Origin: Rhizobium mongolense subsp. loessense
GTDB taxonomy: Bacteria > Pseudomonadota > Alphaproteobacteria > Rhizobiales > Rhizobiaceae
Reading direction: 5' to 3'
Length of the DNA: 64,000 nt
Assembly: GCF_900099775.1 (NCBI RefSeq)
Contig: NZ_FMTM01000004.1
Span: forward strand, 310,001 to 374,000
The notes beneath the pieces are model-generated. The model was not told the DNA's origin. It did no database searches and saw only the letters and a list, made by a program, of their open reading frames with translations. Numbering within the stretch: position 1 is the stretch's first letter; every line of letters begins with the position of its first letter. Positions 8,080-16,225 of this stretch are shown piece by piece. The position numbers and the translations under genes were made by a program.

Positions 8080-9558
8080 TTAGATTGTAGCGAGCTCCAT
8101 GACCGAGACGTCGTTTGCCTCGTCACGATTGAGAATGCCTGCCTGCTTGCCCTGGGCAAGCACGAGAATGCGATTTGAGACGCCGAGAACTTCCTCGAGG
8201 TCCGAGCTCACGACGATGACCGCTACGCCCTGTTTTGCAAGATTGACGATGATCTCGTAGATGCCCGCTCGGGCGCCGACGTCGATGCCTCTCGTGGGTT
8301 CGTCGAGGACCACGACCTTGGGATTGCGCATGAGCCATTTCGCGATGACGACCTTTTGCTGGTTGCCGCCGGACAGGTCCGAAGCATGTTGCTCTGCGCG
8401 ACCCTTTACGCCGAACTTGGCAACCGCCTTCTCCGCGAACGCGCGCTTGACGCGCGGTGTAATCCAACGCCCACCCAACATGTCGAGATTGGCGTAGATA
8501 ATGTTCTCGCCGATCCGGTGCTCGACCACCAGGCCCTGGTCCTTGCGATCTTCCGGAACCATTACGATGCCTTTGGCGATCGCGTCGGCAGGATCGCGGA
8601 GCCTGAGTTCTTCGCCTTCCAGCTTGATGACGCCGGCACCGATCGGATCCGCTCCTGAAATGGCCCGCACAAGTTCCGTGCGGCCGGCGCCGACCAGTCC
8701 GGCAATTCCAAGGATTTCGCCTGCCTTTACGTCGAAGGTAACGTCGCGGAACGAATTGTCCGGAGAACTCAGTCCCGATACCTGAAGTACCGTATGGTCC
8801 CTCGCAACGGGCAGGGTCGGGAACAGACGGTCGAGCGAACGTCCGACCATGCTCTCGACAATCGTGCGCACGGGCGTCGCGCTGTCGGCGAATTCCTGCA
8901 CGCGCTCCCCGTCGCGAAGCACGACGATACGGTCGGTAATCTGCCTGATCTCCTCCATGCGGTGGGAGATGTAGATGATCCCCACGCCTTCGGACCGAAG
9001 CTTTCGGACCTGTTCGAAAAGAGCTTCCGTCTCCGCGCCACCGAGTGCTGCGGTCGGCTCGTCCAGGATCAGGAGCTTGGCATTCAGAGCCAACGCTTTT
9101 GCGATCTCGATGAGCTGCTGATTTGCGGTCGAAAGGCCGGCGACTCTCCGCGTTGCCGGTATATGAAGGTTCAGGCGAGCGAGCTGCTCCGTTGCACGGC
9201 GAACCATCTGGGCGCGGTCGACGACGCCGTTCTTCATGGGCCAGCGTCCGATGAAGACGTTTTCTGCGATGGAAAGCTGCGGAAGGAGTTGCAGCTCCTG
9301 GTGGATCAGCACGACACCCTTGTCGATCGCCTCCCTTGGGGTGGCCGGGGCATAAGACTGTCCCAGCCATGTCATTGATCCTTCGGAGGGCGTGCGTGAT
9401 CCGGCGATGATGCCGGAAAGCGTTGACTTGCCCGCTCCGTTCTCACCCAGAAGTGCGACAACTTCGCCCGGATAGACGTCAAGGCTGACATTCCTCAGAA
9501 CCTGGAGCGATCCATATCGCTTGGATATGCCCCTCAGGGAAAGAACCGGATCGGTCAC
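8080..9558 (-). CDS. Sugar/polyol ABC importer ATPase (RbsA/CUT2 type, two ATPase domains)
   Basis: A 492-residue tandem ATPase. Domain 1 has Walker A GENGAGKST, a divergent signature GLSTANQQ, Walker B LLILDEPTAAL and ISHRM. Domain 2 has the usual degenerate Walker A (GLVGAGRTE), signature LSGGNQQK and Walker B VVVLDEPTRGID. This asymmetry is typical of CUT2 importers. I prefer the GTG at 9558, six bases after AGGAGG, over an upstream TTG. It is encoded between the binding protein and the SDR and energises uptake through the permease at 10634-11614. Confidence 0.95.
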   Translation of the reverse strand: MTDPVLSLRGISKRYGSLQVLRNVSLDVYPGEVVALLGENGAGKSTLSGIIAGSRTPSEGSMTWLGQSYAPATPREAIDKGVVLIHQELQLLPQLSIAENVFIGRWPMKNGVVDRAQMVRRATEQLARLNLHIPATRRVAGLSTANQQLIEIAKALALNAKLLILDEPTAALGGAETEALFEQVRKLRSEGVGIIYISHRMEEIRQITDRIVVLRDGERVQEFADSATPVRTIVESMVGRSLDRLFPTLPVARDHTVLQVSGLSSPDNSFRDVTFDVKAGEILGIAGLVGAGRTELVRAISGADPIGAGVIKLEGEELRLRDPADAIAKGIVMVPEDRKDQGLVVEHRIGENIIYANLDMLGGRWITPRVKRAFAEKAVAKFGVKGRAEQHASDLSGGNQQKVVIAKWLMRNPKVVVLDEPTRGIDVGARAGIYEIIVNLAKQGVAVIVVSSDLEEVLGVSNRILVLAQGKQAGILNRDEANDVSVMELATI

Positions 9559-9586
9559 GGCACGCCTCCTCAAGACCTCGACTTTG

Positions 9587-10516
9587 TTACGGGTGGCTCG
9601 CGATGAAACCTGCGACGTTTTCCTTGGTCGTCAGCGTGGCATCCAAGAGCTGTACCGGCGGTACCTTCTCCCCGGCGACGAGCTTGGCGGCATTTGCGAC
9701 CGCGTCGCGTCCCATCTTCTGCGTTTGCTGCGTTGCAGTCACGTCGAAGACACCCTTGCTGAGCGCTTCGAGGGCTGCTGTGTCACCATCGAAGCCGCCC
9801 ACCACGATCTTCTGGGAGGGATTGGCGACCTTGATTGCCTGCGCAGCGCCAAGTGCGAGTGCGTCGGCTTGGGCAAATACGATCGAGACGTCGGGATTTG
9901 CCTGGAGCATGTTCTGCATGATCTGGAATCCTTCGTCCTGGCTCCAGATGTTAGAGTACTGCTCGGCAACAACCTTCACGTCCGGATTGGCCTTGAGGGA
10001 TTCAGCGCACCCCTTGGAGCGGTCGACCTCCGGGGTCGTGCCCTTCTGGCCATGGATGATGACCATTTTGCCCTTGCCGCCGGCTTGCTTGAGAATGTAG
10101 TCGCAGACGGCCTTGGCGGACGCGACGGAATCCGTTGCAAGGAAAGTGTCGCCGGGTGCTCCGTCGGCGTTTCGGTCGACGTTCACCACCGGAACGCCGG
10201 CATTCTTGGCAAGCTTGACCGGAACGGTCGCTGCGGCCGCACCCGCCGGAATGTAGATCAGTGCGTCGATGTTCTGGGTCAGAAGGTCCTGGATCTGGTT
10301 GACCTGCGTCGGTCCGTCGCCCTTCGCGTCGACCGTGACGACTTCGATGCCATGCTTCTTGGCTTCGTCCTCGACGGACTGCTTGATCTGATTGAAGAAG
10401 TTTGCCTGAAGGTTGGCAACGGCCAGGCCGAGCTTCTTCAGCTCCGCCGCATGTACGGGCCCGAGCGTGAGACCAAGTAGTGCGGCAGACGCGAGCATGG
10501 TGCGCGCAATTTTCAT
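9587..10516 (-). CDS. Periplasmic sugar-binding protein of CUT2 ABC importer
   Basis: A 309-residue protein of the RbsB/periplasmic-binding-protein type I family. It has a clear signal peptide (MKIARTMLASAALLGLTLG, with cleavage after VHA-A). Ligand-pocket landmarks include 'VANLQANFFNQI' at the N-lobe, 'NQIQDLLTQNIDALIYIPAG', 'VVNVDRNADG' (Asp/Arg sugar contacts) and 'VVGGFDGD'. GGAGGAATTAAG precedes ATG 10516; the frame upstream of it has no signal peptide. It is the second gene of the operon. Ligand unknown; neighbouring enzymes suggest a polyol or branched/short sugar. Confidence 0.93.
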   Translation of the reverse strand: MKIARTMLASAALLGLTLGPVHAAELKKLGLAVANLQANFFNQIKQSVEDEAKKHGIEVVTVDAKGDGPTQVNQIQDLLTQNIDALIYIPAGAAAATVPVKLAKNAGVPVVNVDRNADGAPGDTFLATDSVASAKAVCDYILKQAGGKGKMVIIHGQKGTTPEVDRSKGCAESLKANPDVKVVAEQYSNIWSQDEGFQIMQNMLQANPDVSIVFAQADALALGAAQAIKVANPSQKIVVGGFDGDTAALEALSKGVFDVTATQQTQKMGRDAVANAAKLVAGEKVPPVQLLDATLTTKENVAGFIASHP

Positions 10517-10633
10517 CTTAATTCCTCCGTTGTTTGATGGAACCCTCGGGTAATTCCTCCCCCTCGGGGTATTGATCCGCCCCAACCCTTGGGGACGGAG
10601 TTCGTGGATCGGCCCAACTCGGCGGCCGGCTCG

Positions 10634-11614
10634 TCAGGCGCGACGCCGACGAATTGTCTCCGCGCCGACCGCAAGCACGATGACGATGCCGATGATCACC
10701 TGCTGAAGGAACGGCGAGACATTGAGAAGATTGAGACCGTTACGAAGGACGCCGATGATGAGAACACCGATGAGCGTCCCCCCGATGCCGCCGGCGCCGC
10801 CAGAGAGGGAAGTCCCGCCGATGACGACTGCAGCGATGGTGTCCAACTCGTAGCCAAAGCCACTGGACGGCTGGACCGAGTCCAGGCGGGCCGCGAGCAC
10901 GATGCCTGCTAGTCCTGCAAGGACTGCGCTGATTACATAGACGCCGATCGTCACGAGCTGGACGTTGATGCCCGCCAGGCGGGCGACCTCCGGATTTCCG
11001 CCTACGGCGTAGAGCATTCGACCTTCGGAACGAAAGTGCAGGAACAGCCAAGCGGCAAGGACGACGGCAAGCATCAGAAAGACGGTGGCCGTCAGCACAC
11101 CGAAATGCCGATCGATTGCGAGCATCATGAACCAGTCAGGGAATCCCACGATCTGCTGACCGTCGGTGATCATGTTTGCGACGCCGCGAGCCGCGGACAT
11201 CATGGCCAGAGTGGCGATGAACGCCGGAACTCTGAACTGCGTCACCAGCAGGCCTACGATCAGCCCCGAAAAGGCGGATGCGATCAGACCGAAAGCGATT
11301 CCGACGGGAAGCGGAAGGCCGGCGATGTTGGCAGTCCAGCCCATGACCATCATCGCAAGGGCAAGAACCGAACCGACCGACAGGTCAATGCCGCCGATGA
11401 GGATGACGAAGGTCATTCCAACGGCCATGATGCCAAGGACTGTGATCTGATCGAGGATATTGAGGCCGTTTCGAACCGAGAGAAACGCGTCTGTGCTGAA
11501 GCTCAGGAAGACGCAAAGCGCGAGCAACCCGACGAGCGGGCCAGTGGCTCCCTTGAGCTTGTTCACCCAGGTGCCGGATGAAAGCCTCTGTTCATTGATG
11601 TCGAGCGCCACCAT
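10634..11614 (-). CDS. Sugar/polyol ABC importer permease (RbsC type)
   Basis: A 326-residue polytopic membrane protein of the CUT2 permease family. Typical landmarks: 'FLSVRNGLNILDQ', 'TFVILIGGIDLSVGS', 'ALVTQFRVPAFIATLAMM', 'VGGNPEVARLAGI' (coupling helix) and 'VVIGGTSLSGGAGGIGGT'. About eight to ten membrane helices are visible. AGGGAGGAACG precedes the ATG at 11614. It is the first gene of the minus-strand operon and diverges from the transketolase gene across a 211-base regulatory region. Confidence 0.95.
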   Translation of the reverse strand: MVALDINEQRLSSGTWVNKLKGATGPLVGLLALCVFLSFSTDAFLSVRNGLNILDQITVLGIMAVGMTFVILIGGIDLSVGSVLALAMMVMGWTANIAGLPLPVGIAFGLIASAFSGLIVGLLVTQFRVPAFIATLAMMSAARGVANMITDGQQIVGFPDWFMMLAIDRHFGVLTATVFLMLAVVLAAWLFLHFRSEGRMLYAVGGNPEVARLAGINVQLVTIGVYVISAVLAGLAGIVLAARLDSVQPSSGFGYELDTIAAVVIGGTSLSGGAGGIGGTLIGVLIIGVLRNGLNLLNVSPFLQQVIIGIVIVLAVGAETIRRRRA

Positions 11615-11642
11615 CGTTCCTCCCTGGGTCTAGCTGGTAGCC

Positions 11643-11670
11643 AATATTTGTGCAGGCAAGAATAAATATT
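11643..11670. promoter_or_regulatory. Candidate operator (permease side)
   Basis: AATATTTGTGCA (11643-11654) and AATAAATATT (11661-11670) are half-sites matching the arms of the palindrome at 11782-11813, in everted orientation. They lie upstream of the permease start and probably bind the SorC regulator encoded at 15145. Inferred from repeat sequence only. Confidence 0.5.
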
Positions 11671-11781
11671 CACGCCCGTCGGAAAATTCATTAACAAGTT
11701 GATTTGCGGCTGTCAACAGCATTTGTCCGCCGCCATCGGTGTGCGATCTTCGCGCAAGGGGCTTGACTAAACGACATCATA

Positions 11782-11813
11782 TGCAAAAATATTGCCTACT
11801 GAATATTTATGCA
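11782..11813. promoter_or_regulatory. Palindromic operator candidate (transketolase side)
   Basis: TGCAAAAATATT (11782-11793) and AATATTTATGCA (11802-11813) form an inverted repeat matching at 11 of 12 positions with an 8-base spacer. It ends 12 bases before the transketolase start codon, so a bound repressor would block initiation. The same half-site recurs at 11643-11654. SorC-family regulator at 15145 is the likely ligand-responsive protein. Confidence 0.6.
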
Positions 11814-11825
11814 CATGAGGAATCC

Positions 11826-12638
11826 ATGGATACCACAGAACTTGAGCGCCTCGCTCGCGAGATCCGATTGCGCGATCTTCGGGCAGTTTTTGAAGCAGGC
11901 GCCGGCCACATCGGCGGCGAGATGTCGGTCATCGACATCCTCACGGCCCTCTACTTCCGCGTCCTCAAAGTCTGGCCGGACCAGCCGAAGCATCCCGATC
12001 GAGACAGGTTCGTCCTTTCCAAGGGGCATACGGCGTGCGCCCTGTACGTAACCCTGGCAAAGCGCGGTTTCATTCCCGAAGAGGAGATTTCCACCTTTCT
12101 GCAGCCGCACTCGAGACTGAATGGACATCCCAACTGCAACAAGGTTCCAGGCGTCGAAACGAATACCGGTCCGCTCGGCCATGGCCTGCCGGTTTCGGTG
12201 GGCATGGCGAAGGCCGCCAAGCTCTCCGGCGCGATGTATCATACGTACGTTGTCACCGGCGACGGCGAGATGCAGGAGGGTTCCAACTGGGAGGCAATCA
12301 TGGCAGCCGCCCAATTCAAGCTGAATAACCTGACGTTGATCGTCGACCACAACAGGTTCCAGCAGGGTGCGGCCCTGGCCGACACCAACGACATCGCTCC
12401 ACTTCGTCCGAAACTGGAAGCATTCGGCTGGGAGGTGACCGAGATTGACGGTAACAATATGCACGAGATCGTTCCTGCGCTCGAATATCGAGGCGACCGT
12501 CCGCATTGCATTGTCGCGCACACGAACAAGGGACAAGGGATCTCGTTCATGCAGGATCGTGTCGACTGGCATCACAAGGTTCCCAACAAGGAACAATACG
12601 AAATCGCAGTGGCAGAACTGTCGGAGGCACTGTCATGA
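11826..12638 (+). CDS. Transketolase-like N-terminal (TPP-binding) subunit
   Basis: 270 residues, the pyrophosphate-binding half of a split transketolase. It has GHIGGEMSVIDILTALYF, LSKGHTACALY, TGPLGHGLPVSVG and the thiamine diphosphate motif GDGEMQEGSNWEAIMAA ending in DHNRFQQG. GAGGAA precedes ATG 11826. Its stop overlaps the next start (ATGA), so the two halves are translationally coupled and form one enzyme. In this locus it should cleave a ketose phosphate and transfer a two-carbon unit to an aldose phosphate. Apulose-4-phosphate transketolases and other pathway-specific split transketolases have this architecture. Confidence 0.92.
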   Translation: MDTTELERLAREIRLRDLRAVFEAGAGHIGGEMSVIDILTALYFRVLKVWPDQPKHPDRDRFVLSKGHTACALYVTLAKRGFIPEEEISTFLQPHSRLNGHPNCNKVPGVETNTGPLGHGLPVSVGMAKAAKLSGAMYHTYVVTGDGEMQEGSNWEAIMAAAQFKLNNLTLIVDHNRFQQGAALADTNDIAPLRPKLEAFGWEVTEIDGNNMHEIVPALEYRGDRPHCIVAHTNKGQGISFMQDRVDWHHKVPNKEQYEIAVAELSEALS

Positions 12639-13591
12639 ACGCCCCAGTAAACGCACCCAAGCTTTACGACTGCCGCGACGCGTTCGCAGCGACGCTCGAA
12701 CGCCTGGCGAGCGAGAACGAGAAAGTTGTAGCGGTCTGCAATGACTCGGTAGGCTCGTCGAAGCTTGGCGGCTTCAGGTCGAAATTTCCCGAGCGCCTGG
12801 TCAACGTCGGCATCGCGGAACAGAACATGGTCGGCGTTGGAGCAGGCCTCGCCAACGGCGGGCACCTACCATATGTCTGCGGCGCCTCTCCGTTCCTGAC
12901 CGGAAGATCGCTTGAACAGATCAAGGCGGACATCTCTTACTCGAACGCGAATGTTAAGCTCGTCGGCATCTCCTCTGGAATGGCATATGGCGAGCTCGGT
13001 CCGACCCATCATTCGATCGAGGATTTCGCCTGGACGCGAGTGCTGCCGAACCTTCCTGTCATTGCGCCCTGCGACCGCATCGAGACCGCCGCGGCCGTCG
13101 AGTGGGCGGCGACCTACCACGGGCCATGCTTCCTGAGGCTTTCGCGCGTGGGCGTGCCCGACCTTCTTGCAGAAGGTCACAAGTTCGAGCTTGGCAAGGC
13201 AAATCTTCTGCGCGAAGGTTTCGACGTCACACTCATTGCGAACGGCACATTGACTCACCGCATGCTGAAAGCTGCCGAAATCCTCACGCAACGTGGCATT
13301 CAGGCCAGGGTCCTCAACCTCGCGACGGTTCGCCCCATAGACGAGGATGCCATCATTGCCGCTGCCAAGGAAACCGGAGCGATTGTGACGGCAGAAGAGC
13401 ATTCGATTTTCGGCGGGCTGGGCTCTGCAGTCGCCGAGGTGGTGGTCGATCATGCGCCTGTTCCGATGAAGCGCCTGGGCGTTCCGGGCGTCTATGCTCC
13501 GACCGGTTCGGCTGAGTTCCTTCTCGATGAATTCGGCATGGCCCCGTCGGCAATCGCGGATGCTGCCCAAGTGCTTATCAAGCGCAAGTAA
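12635..13591 (+). CDS. Transketolase-like C-terminal (pyrimidine-binding) subunit
   Basis: 318 residues, the partner of the preceding gene, with a 4-base ATGA overlap. It contains the pyrimidine-domain motif 'RLVNVGIAEQNMVGVGAGLA' with the Glu that activates TPP, then 'GELGPTHHSIEDFAW', and the C-terminal transketolase domain ('DVTLIANGTLTHRMLKAAEI', 'VVTAEEHSIFGGLGSAVAE'). Its length matches stand-alone C-terminal transketolase subunits. It acts in the cytosol on the ketose phosphate made by the downstream FGGY kinase, by inference. Confidence 0.92.
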   Translation: MNAPVNAPKLYDCRDAFAATLERLASENEKVVAVCNDSVGSSKLGGFRSKFPERLVNVGIAEQNMVGVGAGLANGGHLPYVCGASPFLTGRSLEQIKADISYSNANVKLVGISSGMAYGELGPTHHSIEDFAWTRVLPNLPVIAPCDRIETAAAVEWAATYHGPCFLRLSRVGVPDLLAEGHKFELGKANLLREGFDVTLIANGTLTHRMLKAAEILTQRGIQARVLNLATVRPIDEDAIIAAAKETGAIVTAEEHSIFGGLGSAVAEVVVDHAPVPMKRLGVPGVYAPTGSAEFLLDEFGMAPSAIADAAQVLIKRK

Positions 13592-13611
13592 CCCGGTTGC
13601 ACGCGATCGAG

Positions 13612-13640
13612 CCGGGGCGCTCAGCCGCCCCGGACTTTTC
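13612..13640 (+). terminator. GC-rich hairpin with U-tract inside the catabolic operon
   Basis: CCGGGGCG (13612-13619) pairs perfectly with CGCCCCGG (13626-13633) across a six-base loop and is followed by ACTTTTC. It lies in the 65-base gap between the transketolase and kinase genes, so it may act as a partial terminator or RNA-stabilising end that lowers kinase expression. Confidence 0.6.
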
Positions 13641-13656
13641 ATTTGTGGAGGATACG

Positions 13657-15123
13657 ATGCTCGCTATTCTGGCGATCGATCAGGGCACGACCAATTCAAA
13701 GGCAGTTCTGGTTTCCGAAAAGGGCGAAGTCCTCGGCAGAGGCGCGGCGGCTGTGGGGATTTCCTATCCGAAGCCCGGCTGGGTCGAACAAGAGCCGAAC
13801 CGTCTCTACACGTCTGTTTGCGAGGCGATCGAGGTCTGCCTGAAAGCGGCCCCGGACGTGACCATTGCGGCTGTTGCAATTTCCAATCAGCGCGAGTCGG
13901 TCACGGTTTGGGATGCTGAGACGGGAGAAGCGCTCGGACCGGTCCTCAGTTGGCAATGCAGGCGCACGGCACCTGATTGTGAGCGTCTTCTCGCCGAAGG
14001 ACATCTGGGTCGCGTGAAGGCGCTCACGGGCCTACCCCTCGACCCAATGTTCCCAGGTTCGAAATTCCGATGGTTGCTTGATCGTGTGCCGAGCGGCCGA
14101 CAAGTGCGGTTGGGAACGATCGACAGTTGGCTCGTACACTGCATGACCGGCGCATGCCGGCACGTGTGCGATGCCTCGAACGCCGCCAGGAGCCAATTGT
14201 TCGACCTTGAGGAGCAGACCTGGAGCAAGGAGCTCGGCGAAATTTTCGGTGTCGATACCGCACTCCTCCCGGAGGTGCTCGACAGTTCTGCCGATTTCGG
14301 GACAACAAAGGGGCTAAAGGGTGTACCGGACGGCACCCCTATCAGGGCAGCGATCGGGGACAGCCATGCGGCCCTGTTCGGCCACGGGGCGTTTGAACCT
14401 GGTGATGGAAAGATAACCTTTGGAACGGGGTCTTCGGTGATGACGACCCTTCCGCGGTTCATCGCCCCACGCAACGGCATCACGACCACCGTCGCCTGGC
14501 GCATCGGCGGAACGCCGACTTTTGCTTTCGAAGGTAACATCCTCGTTTCTGCTGCGAGCCTTCCATGGATGGCCGGCATTCTCGGCCTTGCGGACGTCGC
14601 TACGCTGATCGACCTCGCGGCGACCGCCGAAGCAGGCGGACCAGGATTCGTGCCAGCCTTCGTAGGGCTGGGCGCACCTTACTGGAACTCTGACGCTCGC
14701 GCGCTTTTCTCTCAGATCAATTTCAGTACGACGCGTGCGCAGATGGCACGTTCGGTGACCGATTCGATCGCGTTTCAGGTCCACGACGTGATCGCGGCAA
14801 TGCGAGCACAGAGTGGCGGTGAACTCGGCGCCCTTTATGTCGACGGCGGACCAAGCCAAAACCGCTTCCTGATGCAGTGCGTGTCGAACCTTGTCGAACA
14901 CGCCGTCATCCAATGCGAGGCCCCCGAGGCGTCGGCCCTTGGCGCCGCATATCTGGCCGGACTGTCGCTTGGACTGTGGCGCGATCTTGAAGTCATCGCT
15001 GGATTACCCAGAAGCACGCAGATCATTGCTCCGGAACCTGTGGACCGGGCAGCGCTCCTGAATACCTGGAATGATGCTCTCGCCCGCTCGACGTCGCGCC
15101 AAACAATGGCTAAAGGTGAATAA
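13657..15123 (+). CDS. FGGY-family carbohydrate kinase (glycerol kinase-like)
   Basis: 488 residues with the two-lobed FGGY plan. The phosphate-1 loop is AIDQGTTNSKAVLV; then come GWVEQEP, AISNQRESVTVWD and SWQCRRT. GDSHAALFGHG (the catalytic Asp is expected here) and FGTGSSVM lie in the middle, and the adenosine motif YVDGGPSQNRFLMQ with EASALGAAYLAGL is in the C-lobe. The GlpK-like 'DQGTTNS...NQRE' start suggests a short polyol or ketose substrate. ATG 13657 follows GTGGAGG. Context (SDRs upstream, transketolase adjacent) favours phosphorylation of a ketose rather than glycerol; substrate not determinable here. Confidence 0.92.
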   Translation: MLAILAIDQGTTNSKAVLVSEKGEVLGRGAAAVGISYPKPGWVEQEPNRLYTSVCEAIEVCLKAAPDVTIAAVAISNQRESVTVWDAETGEALGPVLSWQCRRTAPDCERLLAEGHLGRVKALTGLPLDPMFPGSKFRWLLDRVPSGRQVRLGTIDSWLVHCMTGACRHVCDASNAARSQLFDLEEQTWSKELGEIFGVDTALLPEVLDSSADFGTTKGLKGVPDGTPIRAAIGDSHAALFGHGAFEPGDGKITFGTGSSVMTTLPRFIAPRNGITTTVAWRIGGTPTFAFEGNILVSAASLPWMAGILGLADVATLIDLAATAEAGGPGFVPAFVGLGAPYWNSDARALFSQINFSTTRAQMARSVTDSIAFQVHDVIAAMRAQSGGELGALYVDGGPSQNRFLMQCVSNLVEHAVIQCEAPEASALGAAYLAGLSLGLWRDLEVIAGLPRSTQIIAPEPVDRAALLNTWNDALARSTSRQTMAKGE

Positions 15124-15144
15124 AAATTCCCACCGGGATCAGCC

Positions 15145-16098
15145 ATGGCTCGCCTCAACGAACTCCGCCTCATGTCAAGAGTGGCCCAGATGTACCACAT
15201 CGAGGGGCGACGGCAGGCTGAGATAGCGCAGCATCTTCGCCTGTCGCAGGCCACGGTCTCCCGAATGCTCAAACGTGCCGAGGCCGAGGACATCGTTCGG
15301 ACAAGCGTCATTCCTCCTGCCGGTACGTACAGTGAGCTTGAGGGCGCTCTCAGGGAGAAGTACGGACTACCCGAAGCCGTCGTCGTCGAATGTAGCGAGG
15401 ATCGAGACGGCGCGGTCATGGCACGGATTGGGGAAGCAGCTGCCCATCTCCTTGAGGTCACCCTTGCCCCTGGCGAGATCATTGGAGTTTCGAGTTGGAG
15501 TCAGACCATCTTCAAGATGGTCGAAAACATTCATCCGCAGAAAAGCGCCCAGGCGAAATATGTCGTCCAGACGCTCGGGGGCATGGGCGATCCCTCGGTA
15601 CAGACACATGCCACTCAGCTGACGACTCGACTGGCGCGTCTGACCGGCGCGGAGCCGAAGCTGCTTCCGGTGCAGGGCGTGACGACCTCGCGAGAGGCCA
15701 AGCTGCTCATGCAGGCCGATCCGTTCGTCCGTGAGACGATGGACCTGTTCGGCAGCATCACACTTGCAATTGTCGGAATTGGAGCGGTCGAACCCTCCGA
15801 ACTCCTTGCGCGGTCGGGGAACATCTTTTCGTCGCGGGAGCTCTCCGACCTGGCTGAAGCCGGAGCCGTTGGCGATATCTCGCTCCGGTTCTTCGACAGC
15901 AACGGTAAGGCGGTTAAGACTCCGCTCGACGAGCGCGTTATTGGTATCCCGCTCGAAGACCTCGAACGTGTGGATCGCGTGATTGCCTTAGCCGGTGGGT
16001 TTAAGAAGACCGCCGCCATCGCCGGCGCCCTTCGGATTGGGGTCATCGACATGCTTGTCACCGACAAGTTCACCGCCCAACGACTCATTGACCTGTAA
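15145..16098 (+). CDS. SorC-family sugar-binding transcriptional regulator
   Basis: 317 residues. The N-terminal HTH (QAEIAQHLRLSQATVSRMLK) has the SorC/EryD-type arrangement, and the effector domain resembles sugar-phosphate isomerase-like SorC domains ('GVSSWSQTI', 'QTLGGMGDPSVQTHATQL', 'GIGAVEPSELLARSGN', 'VIALAGGFKKTAAIAGALRIG'). SorC regulators bind phosphorylated sugars. It is the last gene of the plus-strand catabolic set, 21 bases after the kinase, and probably controls the divergent promoters at 11.6-11.8 kb. Confidence 0.92.
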   Translation: MARLNELRLMSRVAQMYHIEGRRQAEIAQHLRLSQATVSRMLKRAEAEDIVRTSVIPPAGTYSELEGALREKYGLPEAVVVECSEDRDGAVMARIGEAAAHLLEVTLAPGEIIGVSSWSQTIFKMVENIHPQKSAQAKYVVQTLGGMGDPSVQTHATQLTTRLARLTGAEPKLLPVQGVTTSREAKLLMQADPFVRETMDLFGSITLAIVGIGAVEPSELLARSGNIFSSRELSDLAEAGAVGDISLRFFDSNGKAVKTPLDERVIGIPLEDLERVDRVIALAGGFKKTAAIAGALRIGVIDMLVTDKFTAQRLIDL

Positions 16099-16225
16099 AC
16101 CCGCGGCATTGGACGACCCGAAGCGTCGGTGCCTGCTTTGTCTGCCAACGCGCCGGGAGGCGACTGCACAGACCCTGCGCGGCTGCAGCAGTGGTCCGCC
16201 AGCTCGCAGGCGAGGCCCGCAAAGG

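Noticed and set aside
10589..11581. Long plus-strand open frames opposite the permease gene
   Set aside because: They are antisense shadows of high-GC coding sequence; composition is Asp/His/Arg-rich nonsense without start signals.
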